A stretch of DNA of 64,000 nucleotides from Winogradskyella litoriviva (lineage in GTDB: Bacteria; Bacteroidota; Bacteroidia; Flavobacteriales; Flavobacteriaceae), in contig NZ_JABRWQ010000005.1 in NCBI RefSeq assembly GCF_013249065.1, positions 363,003 through 427,002 on the forward strand, read 5' to 3'. The notes under the pieces were generated by a model. That model made no database searches. It was not told the DNA's origin and saw only the letters and a list, made by a program, of their open reading frames with translations. Position numbers and translations under genes: made by a program. Position 1 is the stretch's first letter; every line of letters begins with the position of its first letter. Shown here piece after piece: positions 54,593 to 62,961 of this stretch.

Positions 54593-55789
54593 CTATAAAT
54601 TCATTTGGCTTTTTACTAAATCCATTAAAGCTTTTCCGTGCATATTTTTAGCTATAACAACACCATTACCATCGAGAATAAAGTTAGCAGGTATAGTTTG
54701 AAGTCTAATTTTCTTTAAGAACGATGTTTCATCTCCTTGTAAATCTGATGCATTAGACCATCTGTCTGCTCCATCGCGTTCTACGGCTGCTTTCCAGCTA
54801 GCCTCATCACTTTCTAAACCATAGGCAATTATTTGTAATCCTTGGTCGTTATACTCATCCCAAATTGGTACTAATACTTCACGGTTTTCTTTACGGCAAG
54901 GCGCACACCAAGAGGCCCAAACGTCTATAATAGTGAGTTTGTCTCCTAATAGTTTGTTGAGAGTAAGTGTATCCTTAGTTATCATAGGTACTTTAAGATT
55001 AGGAAATTTATCACCTATTAAAACAGGTAAATTAGAGGCGTCACTTTTTTTACATAGCTCATTTACCCATGGATGATTTGGTTGTTTTTGCTTCCATTTA
55101 TTGCATTGATTAACTAAAAATTCAGGTACACGTTCGTAATCATTCTCTAGGCTTACCCATCTTAAAGCTACCATTGCTGGCATTAGGTATTGTGTTTTAT
55201 TTGCAAATTCTATTAATTCGGTTTGATATTGTAAAATAGCGTGTTCCTTTTCTAATAATTCGCTCCCGTCTTCAAATTGCCATTGCTTTCCTGCAAGATA
55301 GGTTTCATAAGCTTTCTTTTTTATATCTCTTAAGTCTAGCAACGCTTTGTTGATTTCTGAAGGTTTTTTAATAGAAAAACTATTTTGAAATTCATCTAAT
55401 TTAGCACTAATTTTAAGTGGTTTGCCTATTTGCCAGAGTATTGGCATGTAGTTAGACGCGTTTAAGTTTTCAGTTTCTAAATAATTAGGAGCGTTATTAG
55501 ATTGTTGTAAGGCCAATTCTAACAAAACGGGTTCTTTAGTTTTTGGTAAATTGTAAAATTGAAATTTGCCTTTAGAATCTACGGTAGCAGAATCTATGAC
55601 TTTTCCTAAATAAGATGCAGCTACATTTCTTAAGGTTTCAGGTTTAATTAAATAAACCTTTATTCCTTCCTTGTTTACTCCTTCTAGTTGACCTGATATA
55701 TCTGCTGAAGAATTACAAGCTACAAATGTCATGGACGTTAAGCTAAGACAGGTAAGAATTTTTATAATTGTAGTTCTCAATTTTATCAA
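54593..55789 (-). CDS. TlpA-family thiol:disulfide oxidoreductase lipoprotein
   Basis: Periplasmic redox protein. A lipoprotein-like signal ends at MTFVAC, followed by a DUF4369-like beta domain (about 28-120), a helical middle and a C-terminal thioredoxin fold with WASWCAPC (Cys295, Cys298). The start is a TTG at 55789; another in-frame TTG lies three codons later. Relatives act in cytochrome maturation or as general reductases; the specific partner is unknown. It is monocistronic. Confidence 0.9.
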   Translation of the reverse strand: MIKLRTTIIKILTCLSLTSMTFVACNSSADISGQLEGVNKEGIKVYLIKPETLRNVAASYLGKVIDSATVDSKGKFQFYNLPKTKEPVLLELALQQSNNAPNYLETENLNASNYMPILWQIGKPLKISAKLDEFQNSFSIKKPSEINKALLDLRDIKKKAYETYLAGKQWQFEDGSELLEKEHAILQYQTELIEFANKTQYLMPAMVALRWVSLENDYERVPEFLVNQCNKWKQKQPNHPWVNELCKKSDASNLPVLIGDKFPNLKVPMITKDTLTLNKLLGDKLTIIDVWASWCAPCRKENREVLVPIWDEYNDQGLQIIAYGLESDEASWKAAVERDGADRWSNASDLQGDETSFLKKIRLQTIPANFILDGNGVVIAKNMHGKALMDLVKSQMNL

Positions 55790-56180
55790 AAATTAAAGTG
55801 AATAATTTGGTTTTTATAGTTGTTTTATGAAGCATCTAAGTTAGCAAATAATTACCTAATTTTTATTGCGACTAGTTTTAAAGATGTAGGAGAAGGTACC
55901 AATTAATTGTGAACATTATTATGTAAAGTACATAATAGCAAGCTTTATTTTATTATTGAATGTTATGCTTGTAATTAGATATAAAAAATGTAAAAATGCC
56001 AGTAATTCAGAGTTAAATATGACAATAATTCATAATTATGACAAATTAGCATCTAATAATAGTGGTTGTAGGTAGAAAAAGATGGAGATTATTGATTTTG
56101 GTATTTTTTTTGTTAATTCTAGGTTGAAGTCGTCTTAAGATTTCGATTTGAAATAATGTTTAATTTAAAATTTTGTAATT
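55790..56180. other. Noncoding region upstream of the small heat-shock gene
   Basis: 391 bp without a credible coding frame. It is very AT-rich and holds two direct copies of ATGACAA (56019-56025 and 56038-56044) around CATAATTATG, which could be a regulatory site for the heat-shock gene. I see no CIRCE-type inverted repeat and no confident promoter. Confidence 0.4.
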
Positions 56181-56657
56181 ATGAGCAATTTAGTAAGTGT
56201 TCCTAAAAACGGAAGTTTAACGAACACAAATTCAAATTCAAACTTCCCAACTTTGTCTAATTGGTTAGATGATATTTTTAATAGAGACTTACCATCAGTA
56301 TTTACCTCAAACTTTAATACAGGTATAACGCTGCCAAAAGTTAATATTAAAGAAACAGCTGATGCTTTTATGGTTGAAATGGCAGTTCCTGGTTTAAAAA
56401 AATCAGATTTTCAAATAGACCTTGATAATCAGGTATTATCTATTTCTACTGAAACAAAGGAGGAAAAAGAACAAAAAGGAGAAAATTATACACGTAGAGA
56501 GTTTGGTTATTCTTCATTTAAAAGAACTTTTAATTTACCTGAAAGTGTGAATGATGAAAGTATTAATGCAAGCTATCTAGACGGTATTTTAAGTATTGTA
56601 TTACCAAAAAAAGAAGAGGCTAAACAAAAGCCTGTAAGAAGCATTAAAGTTTTATAA
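56181..56657 (+). CDS. Small heat shock protein, Hsp20/alpha-crystallin family
   Basis: ATP-independent holdase chaperone. The alpha-crystallin domain (about 52-150) includes VNIKETADAFMVEMAVPGLK, FGYSSFKRTFNLPE, SINASYLDGILSIVLPK and the terminal RSIKVL with an I-x-V/L-type anchoring motif. The N-terminal 50 residues are Ser/Asn-rich and variable, as usual. The length is 158. It is followed by a 13-bp-stem hairpin and sits in a plus-strand group with two small genes of unknown function. Confidence 0.95.
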   Translation: MSNLVSVPKNGSLTNTNSNSNFPTLSNWLDDIFNRDLPSVFTSNFNTGITLPKVNIKETADAFMVEMAVPGLKKSDFQIDLDNQVLSISTETKEEKEQKGENYTRREFGYSSFKRTFNLPESVNDESINASYLDGILSIVLPKKEEAKQKPVRSIKVL

Positions 56658-56685
56658 GTGTTTCAATAAATTTTTGAGTAAAATA

Positions 56686-56722
56686 TTAAGTAGGAAGCTG
56701 AAGAAATTGGCTTCCTACTTAA
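56686..56722 (+). terminator. Hairpin after the Hsp20 gene
   Basis: A 13-bp perfect stem (TTAAGTAGGAAGC / GCTTCCTACTTAA) with an 11-nt loop begins about 28 bp after the stop. The sequence beyond is AT-rich, not a pure T run, so termination may be partial. Confidence 0.72.
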
Positions 56723-56754
56723 TAAATAGTTTAATTCTTTAAAATTATTTAATC

Positions 56755-57015
56755 ATGCCAAGAAAATTTAAATCTGGGGAATGGGTTAAAGTTAAAGGAA
56801 AACTAACCGCTCCAAAAATGCAAGTCCTCAAATATGTTCCAAAAAAAGATTCAATATTTGGTTTTGTTCATAATGATAGTTACTTGGAATGTGTTTGGTA
56901 CATAAGTGGTGAACGGAAAACCAAAGTATTTCACCAAAATAAATTAATTAAAATTATAGAATATAAAGGTTTACTAAAAAAAGAAAGATTAAACCAATCT
57001 CTAAATTCAGTTTAA
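56755..57015 (+). CDS. Small conserved protein with a YodC/DUF2158-like pattern
   Basis: 86 residues, cytoplasmic and basic. The layout F..GEWVKVKGKLTAPKMQVL, then ECVWYISGERKTKVFHQNKLI, resembles the small DUF2158/YodC proteins (VGDxVxLKSGGPxMxV ... CxWF...). The match is by eye only. It lies between hsp20 and a small lipoprotein gene with a 16-bp gap to the latter, so it may be stress-related. Confidence 0.62.
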   Translation: MPRKFKSGEWVKVKGKLTAPKMQVLKYVPKKDSIFGFVHNDSYLECVWYISGERKTKVFHQNKLIKIIEYKGLLKKERLNQSLNSV

Positions 57016-57031
57016 CTTAAAACATTAAGTG

Positions 57032-57520
57032 ATGAAAAAATTTATTTTATTATTTATGGTTATCTCGTTAAATGTTAGCTGTAACGGACAAAATAATGAA
57101 GGCAATAAAACGCTAAAAAAAGAAAGTGATGAGAAAATAGCTGAAGTACCAGAAGGGTCTTGGAAAGTTGATAAAGAATTTGATGAAAACGGTAATTTAA
57201 TACGGTATGATAGTATTTATTCTTGGTCTTCTAACGTTAAGTATAACGATTTATCGTCTTATGATAAAGACAGTTTAATGCAATCATTTAAATCAAGATT
57301 TTTTACTAATTATTCTAGATTTGAAAATAAAGGATTTGAAAATATTTTTTCTCAAGATTCCCTTTTTAGCAAGCGTTTTTTTAATGATGATTTTTTTGAA
57401 AGTCCTTTTGGTAAAGACTTTATGGATATAGATAAAATAAGACAGCAAATGATAGAGAGACAAAAGAAGTTTTTAGAAAAATATCAGTCTGAATTTATTA
57501 AACCTGAAGACGAAAATTAA
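57032..57520 (+). CDS. Small lipoprotein of unknown function
   Basis: 162 residues. I use the ATG at 57032 over an in-frame GTG one codon earlier. The signal MKKFILLFMVISLNVSC gives Cys17. The mature part is hydrophilic, rich in D, F and K, with several SRF/FF.KDF-type aromatic-charged repeats, but no recognised domain. A terminator hairpin overlaps the stop codon. Confidence 0.72.
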   Translation: MKKFILLFMVISLNVSCNGQNNEGNKTLKKESDEKIAEVPEGSWKVDKEFDENGNLIRYDSIYSWSSNVKYNDLSSYDKDSLMQSFKSRFFTNYSRFENKGFENIFSQDSLFSKRFFNDDFFESPFGKDFMDIDKIRQQMIERQKKFLEKYQSEFIKPEDEN

Positions 57521-57534
57521 ATGGTTTTCGTCTT
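57507..57534. terminator. Terminator overlapping the lipoprotein stop codon
   Basis: The stem AAGACGAAAA / TTTTCGTCTT (57507-57516 / 57525-57534) with an 8-nt loop contains the TAA stop. It marks the left boundary before the minus-strand cassette-like region. Confidence 0.7.
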
Positions 57535-57599
57535 TAATTTTTATCTAGTAAACATTAATTCTAAATGCCTCATCATTTATATGAATACTTAATTGAAGT

Positions 57600-58181
57600 C
57601 TAAAAGCTGGGTTCTATCTTGATATTATATTTTGATAAAAGACCAACTATAGTGTCTAAAGTGAATTTTGCTCCTTTAATTTTGTTGTTTTCTGGGTCAA
57701 TTATTAAATTATAAGAACTTCTAAAGTCAGCATTTTGTAAGTCGGTGCTTTTGAATATAGCATTTTTTAAATCACAATCTTTAAAAATGGATGAACTCAA
57801 ATCACATTCTGTAAAATCTACTTCCTTAAGTTTTGTTTTTTTAAATAAAGTTTTTGAAAGATTTTGTTTAAAGAATGATGAATGATTTAATTGGCATTGG
57901 TCTACTTTTATTAAAAAACCAAAATCGTTACATTTATCAAACTGTAAACCTAACATTTTACAGTCTTTAAAAAGTACATTCTGAAATCCTGTTTGTAAAA
58001 TATGAGCTGAACTTAAATTACAGTCATAAAACTCGCAGTCTATAAAAGTGGTTTTAGACAAGTCAGAATTTGAGAAATTACAATTTAAAAAAGTGCATAA
58101 TTCATATTCGCCTTTTTCTATTCCATTTTCCGAAAAGTCCTTTTTTTTAAATGTTTTTTCTTCTATAAACTGTTCTTTCAT
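57600..58181 (-). CDS. Pentapeptide-repeat protein
   Basis: 193 residues, almost all of it right-handed quadrilateral beta-helix. Repeats such as CNFSNSDLSKTTFIDCEFYD and CDLSSSIFKDCDLKNAIFKS show A(D/N)LxX periodicity with many Cys and Phe. Relatives include the McbG/Qnr type (gyrase protection), but no such function can be claimed here. It is the leftmost gene of the minus-strand array. A short TACAAC palindrome, not a full repeat, separates it from the next gene. Confidence 0.9.
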   Translation of the reverse strand: MKEQFIEEKTFKKKDFSENGIEKGEYELCTFLNCNFSNSDLSKTTFIDCEFYDCNLSSAHILQTGFQNVLFKDCKMLGLQFDKCNDFGFLIKVDQCQLNHSSFFKQNLSKTLFKKTKLKEVDFTECDLSSSIFKDCDLKNAIFKSTDLQNADFRSSYNLIIDPENNKIKGAKFTLDTIVGLLSKYNIKIEPSF

Positions 58182-58209
58182 TCAATCTCTATATTTTATT
58201 CTATTTGTT

Positions 58210-58224
58210 TACAACATTGTTGTA
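58210..58224. repeat. Short palindrome resembling joined ends of the cassette repeat
   Basis: TACAACATTGTTGTA sits between the pentapeptide and lipoprotein genes. Its halves equal the outer ends of repeat F (TACAAC... and ...CATTGTTG), as if the body had been lost. A 15-bp match of this kind could also arise by chance. Confidence 0.35.
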
Positions 58225-58233
58225 TAATGTGTT

Positions 58234-58782
58234 TTAATTAGTATGGAAAGTTCGCATTATATTTTCTAATTCACAAAGTTCCTTTTTTCCGTATTTGTCT
58301 TTACTTACAGATAAATTTAAAGTATAAAATAAATTCTCTGTAGGATGTTCAGTGGATATATATAAAGTTAAAGAAGGAATAGAATCATTTTTAAAATCAA
58401 CTAAATTCCACAAAGATTCTATTCCGTTTATTTTAGTTAAACCAGATTCTATAACGTTGTATTTAGATTCAATATCGGCTTGTTGCTCTTTTTTATTCAA
58501 CCAATTTTTAGCTTTAGTCAATTCCGTAACTCCAAACGATTTAAAACTACTTCCATCCAGTACAACTCCTACAATTCCATTACCTAATTCATCTGTGTGA
58601 ATGTATGGCTCCCAATTTTTATTCGGAAAAGTTGCTTGAAACCTGTCTAGATTATCTGTTACTTTAATACCATTTTTAAAATCTATTTTTACACATTCGC
58701 AATTAGAAATAAACTCCGATTTTTCTTGGCAGGAATAGAACGAAGTTGCTAAAGTGAGTAAAAATAATAATCGGATTTTCAT
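58234..58782 (-). CDS. Lipoprotein of unknown function in the cassette-like array
   Basis: 182 residues. The signal MKIRLLFLLTLATSFYSC gives Cys18. The mature part starts with CECVKIDFKNG and holds one alpha/beta domain with no family I recognise. The start codon lies about 17 bp from repeat A. There is no neighbour of related function. Confidence 0.8.
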   Translation of the reverse strand: MKIRLLFLLTLATSFYSCQEKSEFISNCECVKIDFKNGIKVTDNLDRFQATFPNKNWEPYIHTDELGNGIVGVVLDGSSFKSFGVTELTKAKNWLNKKEQQADIESKYNVIESGLTKINGIESLWNLVDFKNDSIPSLTLYISTEHPTENLFYTLNLSVSKDKYGKKELCELENIMRTFHTN

Positions 58783-58798
58783 TTTTCTTAAATATTGT

Positions 58799-59157
58799 AA
58801 AACGTCTTTTGTGTCTGGCTAAGAGGGAAGCGTTTAGCGCAAAGTTATAATTGTGTTTTATTCGCTAAACACGATAATATGTTCAGTATCATTCGGAGTT
58901 TTCCGTAGATTTCACTAAATATAGCACAAAATTTGAAGAGGTGCAATTAGCAGTGGATGATGTTATAGAATTAGTAGAAGGGAAGCGTTTGGAAAACGCG
59001 ATACTACGTGCCGCAGGCAATTTCACCACATCGGTTTTGTATAAGAATAGTAGTGTGTTACAGTAACTAGGTTAGCATACAAATCACAGATATAAAATTC
59101 CAGCGGAATTTTCTTAAGTCGGCAGTGACCAAGCAATTAATTATATACGGTGTTACC
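58799..59157. repeat. Cassette repeat A (composite)
   Basis: Composite of a left module (58799-58880, with GTTTAGCG / CGCTAAAC pairing) and a central module (about 58915-59033). The latter is nearly identical over about 53 bp to repeat E (GGAAGCGTTTGGAAAACGC onward through AATTTCACCACATCG). The right-hand standard module carries the hairpin AAAATTCC-AGC-GGAATTTT (59094-59112) and the end GCAATTAATTATATACGGTGTTACC. The gene on its right stops 9 bp beyond it. The left arm of the central palindrome has decayed. Confidence 0.75.
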
Positions 59158-59165
59158 TAACGTTT

Positions 59166-60044
59166 TTATTCCGCAATTTGAAAAACTAGAGGCATTTTGT
59201 AAAAAACATTTACAGGTTCTCCATCTAATGTTCCTGGTTTTAAATCAGGTAATAATCCTATAACTTCAATTGCATTTTGATTCATAATTTCAGGTCCGCC
59301 ATTTGCAGTAATGTTTATTGGTCTTCCGTTTGTATCAATTACAAATTCAATATTTATTCTAATTTTTCCTGTGACATCTACTTCTGCCGCTAAATCAGTA
59401 TTAAATTTTCTAGCAACGTGCATATTAATATATTTATTTGTGCAATTTTTCTTTTTATCAACGTCCCATTTCGATTTACATTCGGGTGCTAATGGTGGGT
59501 TTTCTATTTCTTTAAAGTCAATAATTTTTGATTCATCAATTTCTTTATTTATCAATTCTGATTTAGTATAATCAACCGTTTCTATTTTTTCTTTTTTTGA
59601 TTTAATTAGTTTTGGTTTTGTAGGTTTGTCAGTACTTATTTTCTCCATTTCTAATCTCATCATTGGAAGTGAAAAATATGTTTTACCATTTACTTCTTGA
59701 AAAATAATGTGCATAGAAGAATAATCGTTATCCATTCCAATTTTAATCTGGTCATTTTGAATTATCCAATTTTGATTGTCAAGAAAAAATAATTCTTTTA
59801 TTCTATCGTCTGCTGTTTTACCATATTCTATTTTAAAAACTTTATTTCCTTTGAAATTGAAAATTGAGCCTAAAAAAGCATCTTCCATAAATTTTAAAGC
59901 TTCTTTTTGAGGTACTTTATCAGAGTTTGGAATTTCGACATTTATAGTTTTCCATTCTCCCATTATTGTTTCATCACTAAGATTTTGAGCCTTAATTAAA
60001 AAACTGAAAATAAGAGTGGTAACTAATAGTAATTTGTATTTCAT
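59166..60044 (-). CDS. Exported protein with C-terminal TonB-like domain
   Basis: I start at the ATG at 60044 (MKYKLLLVTTLIFSFLIKAQ), a signal peptide; a longer frame to 60143 runs through repeat B. Residues about 25-150 form a lipocalin-like or unknown beta domain (GEWKTINVEI). About 205-292 match the TonB C-terminal pattern (GKIRINIEFVIDTNGRPINI, LPDLKPGTLDGEPVNVFYKMPLVF). There is no membrane helix for energy coupling, so it is a TonB-C homologue, not a working TonB. It is bounded by repeats A and B. Confidence 0.82.
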   Translation of the reverse strand: MKYKLLLVTTLIFSFLIKAQNLSDETIMGEWKTINVEIPNSDKVPQKEALKFMEDAFLGSIFNFKGNKVFKIEYGKTADDRIKELFFLDNQNWIIQNDQIKIGMDNDYSSMHIIFQEVNGKTYFSLPMMRLEMEKISTDKPTKPKLIKSKKEKIETVDYTKSELINKEIDESKIIDFKEIENPPLAPECKSKWDVDKKKNCTNKYINMHVARKFNTDLAAEVDVTGKIRINIEFVIDTNGRPINITANGGPEIMNQNAIEVIGLLPDLKPGTLDGEPVNVFYKMPLVFQIAE

Positions 60045-60066
60045 AAAGTTTGTTTTAAATGTTGGG

Positions 60067-60195
60067 TAACGTTTTTGTATATGGTTAGTTGCGTTGTTTG
60101 TGCGCGAGGATTTTCCGAAGAAAAATAAGATGTGTGCAAACATGCAACTACCTTTTGTTTAAGCCAATATAAGCAATTTTTTATACACGTTGTTA
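60067..60195. repeat. Cassette repeat B
   Basis: 129 bp. The ends TAACG...CGTTGTTA pair. Inside, a longer stem GGTTAGTTGCGTTGTTTG (60083-60100) pairs with CAAACATGCAACTACC (60137-60152) with small bulges, replacing the short hairpins of the other copies. The right arm is GCAATTTTTTATACACGTTG. The start codon of the TonB-like gene is 22 bp to the left. The next gene's stop is 177 bp to the right, the one wide gap in the array. Confidence 0.8.
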
Positions 60196-60372
60196 GCTGT
60201 ATTTTTTTTTCAGATTACCTGTATTAAGTCATATATTGGATAAGCTAAAATGAAAATTATTCCTAAGAGTATCAATCGGTCTGGTTAAATCCAGTTGATA
60301 AAAGTTGATACTTTAACATTAACTTATTTACCTTAAGGAATGGTTCAAATTAACAATTCTTAATAAGCTAGT

Positions 60373-60690
60373 TTATCTTGAAAATGCCTGAATTTCATCT
60401 ATCAAACCTAATCGGCAAGCTCGATCTACAATGTCATAATCTAATCTTCTGTTAAAAAATAAGCAACAATAATTCCGTTGAATAAGTGTTCCGTTAAATA
60501 AATAATATTCTAAACGTAAAATTCCAATTTCATTTTTCACTAAGCTCAAAGCATAGTCGACATAACGAGTAATAGCTAAACTAGATTTATCAGTTAAATG
60601 ACCTATTATAAAATCTACATCTTCTGCATTTCCACTTTCTGCTCTTTCAATCAATTCCCCTAATTTTCCGTGAAATTTATTTTTAATCAT
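60373..60690 (-). CDS. Small conserved protein of unknown function
   Basis: 105 residues, cytoplasmic, with no signal peptide. It has a helical N-terminal half (GELIERAESGNAEDVDFIIGHL) and a second half with GILRLEYYLFNGTLIQRNYC and VDRACRLGLIDEIQAFSR. I recall similar small proteins scattered in Bacteroidota but know no function. It lies between repeats B and C with a start codon about 32 bp from C. Confidence 0.75.
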   Translation of the reverse strand: MIKNKFHGKLGELIERAESGNAEDVDFIIGHLTDKSSLAITRYVDYALSLVKNEIGILRLEYYLFNGTLIQRNYCCLFFNRRLDYDIVDRACRLGLIDEIQAFSR

Positions 60691-60721
60691 TGAATTTTGA
60701 GTTTATTATGTGGTCAATTAC

Positions 60722-60852
60722 AGCAAACGTGTTTGTGTATCTGGTTAGTTGCGTGGTTAAGCAACTAAGTTAGCAAACTTTTACGAATGCACGAAAATTC
60801 TGCAGGTATTTTCATAAGTAAGTACTTAAAATTCAATTAATTATTTGCGGTG
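60722..60852. repeat. Cassette repeat C
   Basis: About 130 bp. TTAGTTGC...GCAACTAA hairpin, then GAAAAT / ATTTTC stem with one internal mismatch (60793-60813), then the arm TCAATTAATTATTTGC. GGTTAGTTG on the left pairs with CAATTAATT on the right using G-T pairs. The stop codon of the gene at 60841 lies inside its right end. Confidence 0.8.
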
Positions 60853-61479
60853 ATGTACTGCGTTTTTTATTGTCCAAATTTCATTCGTTTCGATAATTTC
60901 AAATTTCATTATTCCATTTGATTTGCTCCAATAAAGTCTATCGATTGGAAAAATTCCATTATAAAACATTTTTGAAAATTTATCTTTTGGTCTTATAAAT
61001 CTTTCTCCTCTTTCCAAAACTAAAACATCCACATATTCAATTCCGTTTACAACTAGTTTTGTGCTCTTTAATTTATTAATAGATGCCAAATTAGTTCCGA
61101 AAACATAATTTTTACAATTAATTCTAATCGACCAAGAAACATTTGTGTCAAACGAAAAGTTTTCTGTTCTTAAAGATACCAGTCCATCACAAGTTTTACA
61201 ATGATTGTTAGTTTGAACCCTTAAGGCTTCCGTATTTTTTGCCCAAAACATATCTCCTAAATTTGGTGGATGTTCAGAGAGAGTTAAATCAGTTATATTA
61301 ATTGTATCAATTTCTGATTTATTTGACTCAAATATTATTTCGTCATTTTTCTCATACGGAATAAACGCTTTTTCTTTTTCAGTCAGACGTTTTGTTCTAA
61401 ACATATTAGTCAAAACATAACCAACAAGTAGAAATAAAATTAAAACTATTATATGTTTTGTTTTGAACTTTGGTTTCAT
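60841..61479 (-). CDS. Membrane-anchored protein of unknown function
   Basis: 212 residues from the ATG at 61479; a TTG three codons earlier is possible. There is one N-terminal anchor (HIIVLILFLLVGYVLTNMF) and a periplasmic beta-rich domain containing a CKTC pair and repeated FSFDTNVSWSIRI-type strands. I recognise no family. The C-terminus (HHRK) and stop run into repeat C, as integron cassette ORFs often do with attC. Confidence 0.78.
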   Translation of the reverse strand: MKPKFKTKHIIVLILFLLVGYVLTNMFRTKRLTEKEKAFIPYEKNDEIIFESNKSEIDTINITDLTLSEHPPNLGDMFWAKNTEALRVQTNNHCKTCDGLVSLRTENFSFDTNVSWSIRINCKNYVFGTNLASINKLKSTKLVVNGIEYVDVLVLERGERFIRPKDKFSKMFYNGIFPIDRLYWSKSNGIMKFEIIETNEIWTIKNAVHHRK

Positions 61480-61495
61480 TTCGGTCAAATGTGCT

Positions 61496-61623
61496 ACAAC
61501 GTGTTTGTGTATGGTTAGTTGCGTGGTTAAGCAACTAAATTAGTAAACTTTTACGAACCCGTGAAAATTCCGCAGGAATTTTCGCAAGTAGAGAAGAATA
61601 CAGCAATTAATTATACACGTTGT
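61496..61623. repeat. Cassette repeat D (best-preserved simple form)
   Basis: 128 bp. The ends ACAACGTG (61496-61503) and CACGTTGT (61616-61623) pair perfectly. GTGTATGGTTAGTTGC (61507-61522) pairs along its full length with GCAATTAATTATACAC (61603-61618) using three G-T pairs on this strand. Two hairpins lie inside: TTAGTTGC/GCAACTAA (61515-61538) and GAAAATTCC-GCA-GGAATTTTC (61563-61583). The ENPP gene stop is 22 bp to the right. Confidence 0.88.
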
Positions 61624-61646
61624 TACCTGCTGGCATTATTCTTAAT

Positions 61647-62936
61647 TCAATTGTCTTCTTTTAAAACACTTTTTATTTCATTTATATCTCCATCTATCGA
61701 TTCAGGAATTTTCAATCCTAAAATCTTACACATTAATGGATAGATATGAATGTTTTTTATCGAACGTATTTCATAACCATCTTTAAAGGCTGGACCATTC
61801 GCATAAAATATTCCATGCATTTCTTTGTATTTGCTATCATAGCCATGAACGCCAAATGTTTTAACACCCTCTTCAATAAGAGCGTCTTTTCGTCTTTGAT
61901 TCCAAAAATGATAACCGTAATCTGGTATTAATTGTATTGCACCCCAATTTTTATTAGTTGGGATGTATTCAAAACCTGGTGTATTTTCAGTTCTATAAGC
62001 TTTGAAATTATTTTCCTTTTGTTTTAAATATTGTAGTACAGAATCTATTTCAATCTCTTTTTTTGGATGAATATTTACTATTGTACCGTTTTCAATTGTC
62101 ATGAATAAGTCATCGTTTTCGATAGAATCTATAGGTATTATTTTATTAGTAGACTGATTTCCCATACCATGGTCAGAAACGATAATAATATTTACTGGAA
62201 GATTAGTTTCTGATACACCTTTAAACAAATCGCCTAAATTTTTATCTAGTTCAAACAATGCCGTTTTCAATTTTTCGTCATCATAAGTTCCATAGTCGTG
62301 TCCAACTTCATCCATATCACCAAAATATAAAGTGATTAAATGTGGTCTGCTTTTCTCCTCCAAATTCAACCAATTTATTGTTTGATTAACGCGTTCTTCA
62401 TTTTTAACGCTATTATCAAATTTGTAATAGTATGTTGGTCTGATTCCTTGAATATTAGCCTCTGTTCCTACAAAGAAATAACTGGCAGTTAGAATATCTA
62501 CTTTATTTGCCTCAACCCAAATAGGTGAACCTCCATAAAAACTCCCGTCTTCTGCCATTTTAGGATTCCTCTTATTAAATAGAGTATATTTTTTATAGTC
62601 ATAAAATATATTTCCTATTATTCCATGTTTGTCTGGATAAAGTCCTGTTGCAATTGTATAATGGTTTGGAAAAGTTTTAGTAGGGAATGAAGGTATTAGT
62701 GATTTTGACTTAACACCATTTTTAATGAATGAACTCAAATTAGGTGGGTTATATTTTTCTACGTAATCCCATCTAAATCCATCAAGTGAGATTAATATTA
62801 AATAAGGTTTTTTTTGGGTAACGTTTGATTTTGTTTTCGTAATGGTACGAGGTGAACTTATTATTTTTCTATTACAGGAAAACAATAATATCATTCCAAT
62901 AATAAAAATAAATATTATTATGTTCCGTTGTTTCAT
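61647..62936 (-). CDS. Ectonucleotide pyrophosphatase/phosphodiesterase (ENPP-type) lipoprotein
   Basis: Alkaline-phosphatase-superfamily enzyme. Lipoprotein Cys21 (LLFSC). Metal and nucleophile motifs are SLDGFRWDY (Asp52), SFPTKTFPNHYTIATG with probable nucleophile Thr88, GDMDEVGHDYG and SDHGMG. The length of 429 fits bacterial ENPP-like proteins that cleave nucleotides or phosphodiesters outside the cytoplasm. It is the largest gene in the array, bounded by repeats D and E. Confidence 0.93.
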   Translation of the reverse strand: MKQRNIIIFIFIIGMILLFSCNRKIISSPRTITKTKSNVTQKKPYLILISLDGFRWDYVEKYNPPNLSSFIKNGVKSKSLIPSFPTKTFPNHYTIATGLYPDKHGIIGNIFYDYKKYTLFNKRNPKMAEDGSFYGGSPIWVEANKVDILTASYFFVGTEANIQGIRPTYYYKFDNSVKNEERVNQTINWLNLEEKSRPHLITLYFGDMDEVGHDYGTYDDEKLKTALFELDKNLGDLFKGVSETNLPVNIIIVSDHGMGNQSTNKIIPIDSIENDDLFMTIENGTIVNIHPKKEIEIDSVLQYLKQKENNFKAYRTENTPGFEYIPTNKNWGAIQLIPDYGYHFWNQRRKDALIEEGVKTFGVHGYDSKYKEMHGIFYANGPAFKDGYEIRSIKNIHIYPLMCKILGLKIPESIDGDINEIKSVLKEDN

Positions 62937-62961
62937 TTGAATTCGTTTTTCAGCTTGCAGT

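Noticed and set aside
55790..56180. CIRCE or sigma-32-type heat-shock promoter upstream of hsp20
   Set aside because: I looked for the TTAGCACTC-N9-GAGTGCTAA repeat and a sigma-32 pattern and found neither; only a pair of ATGACAA direct repeats is visible.
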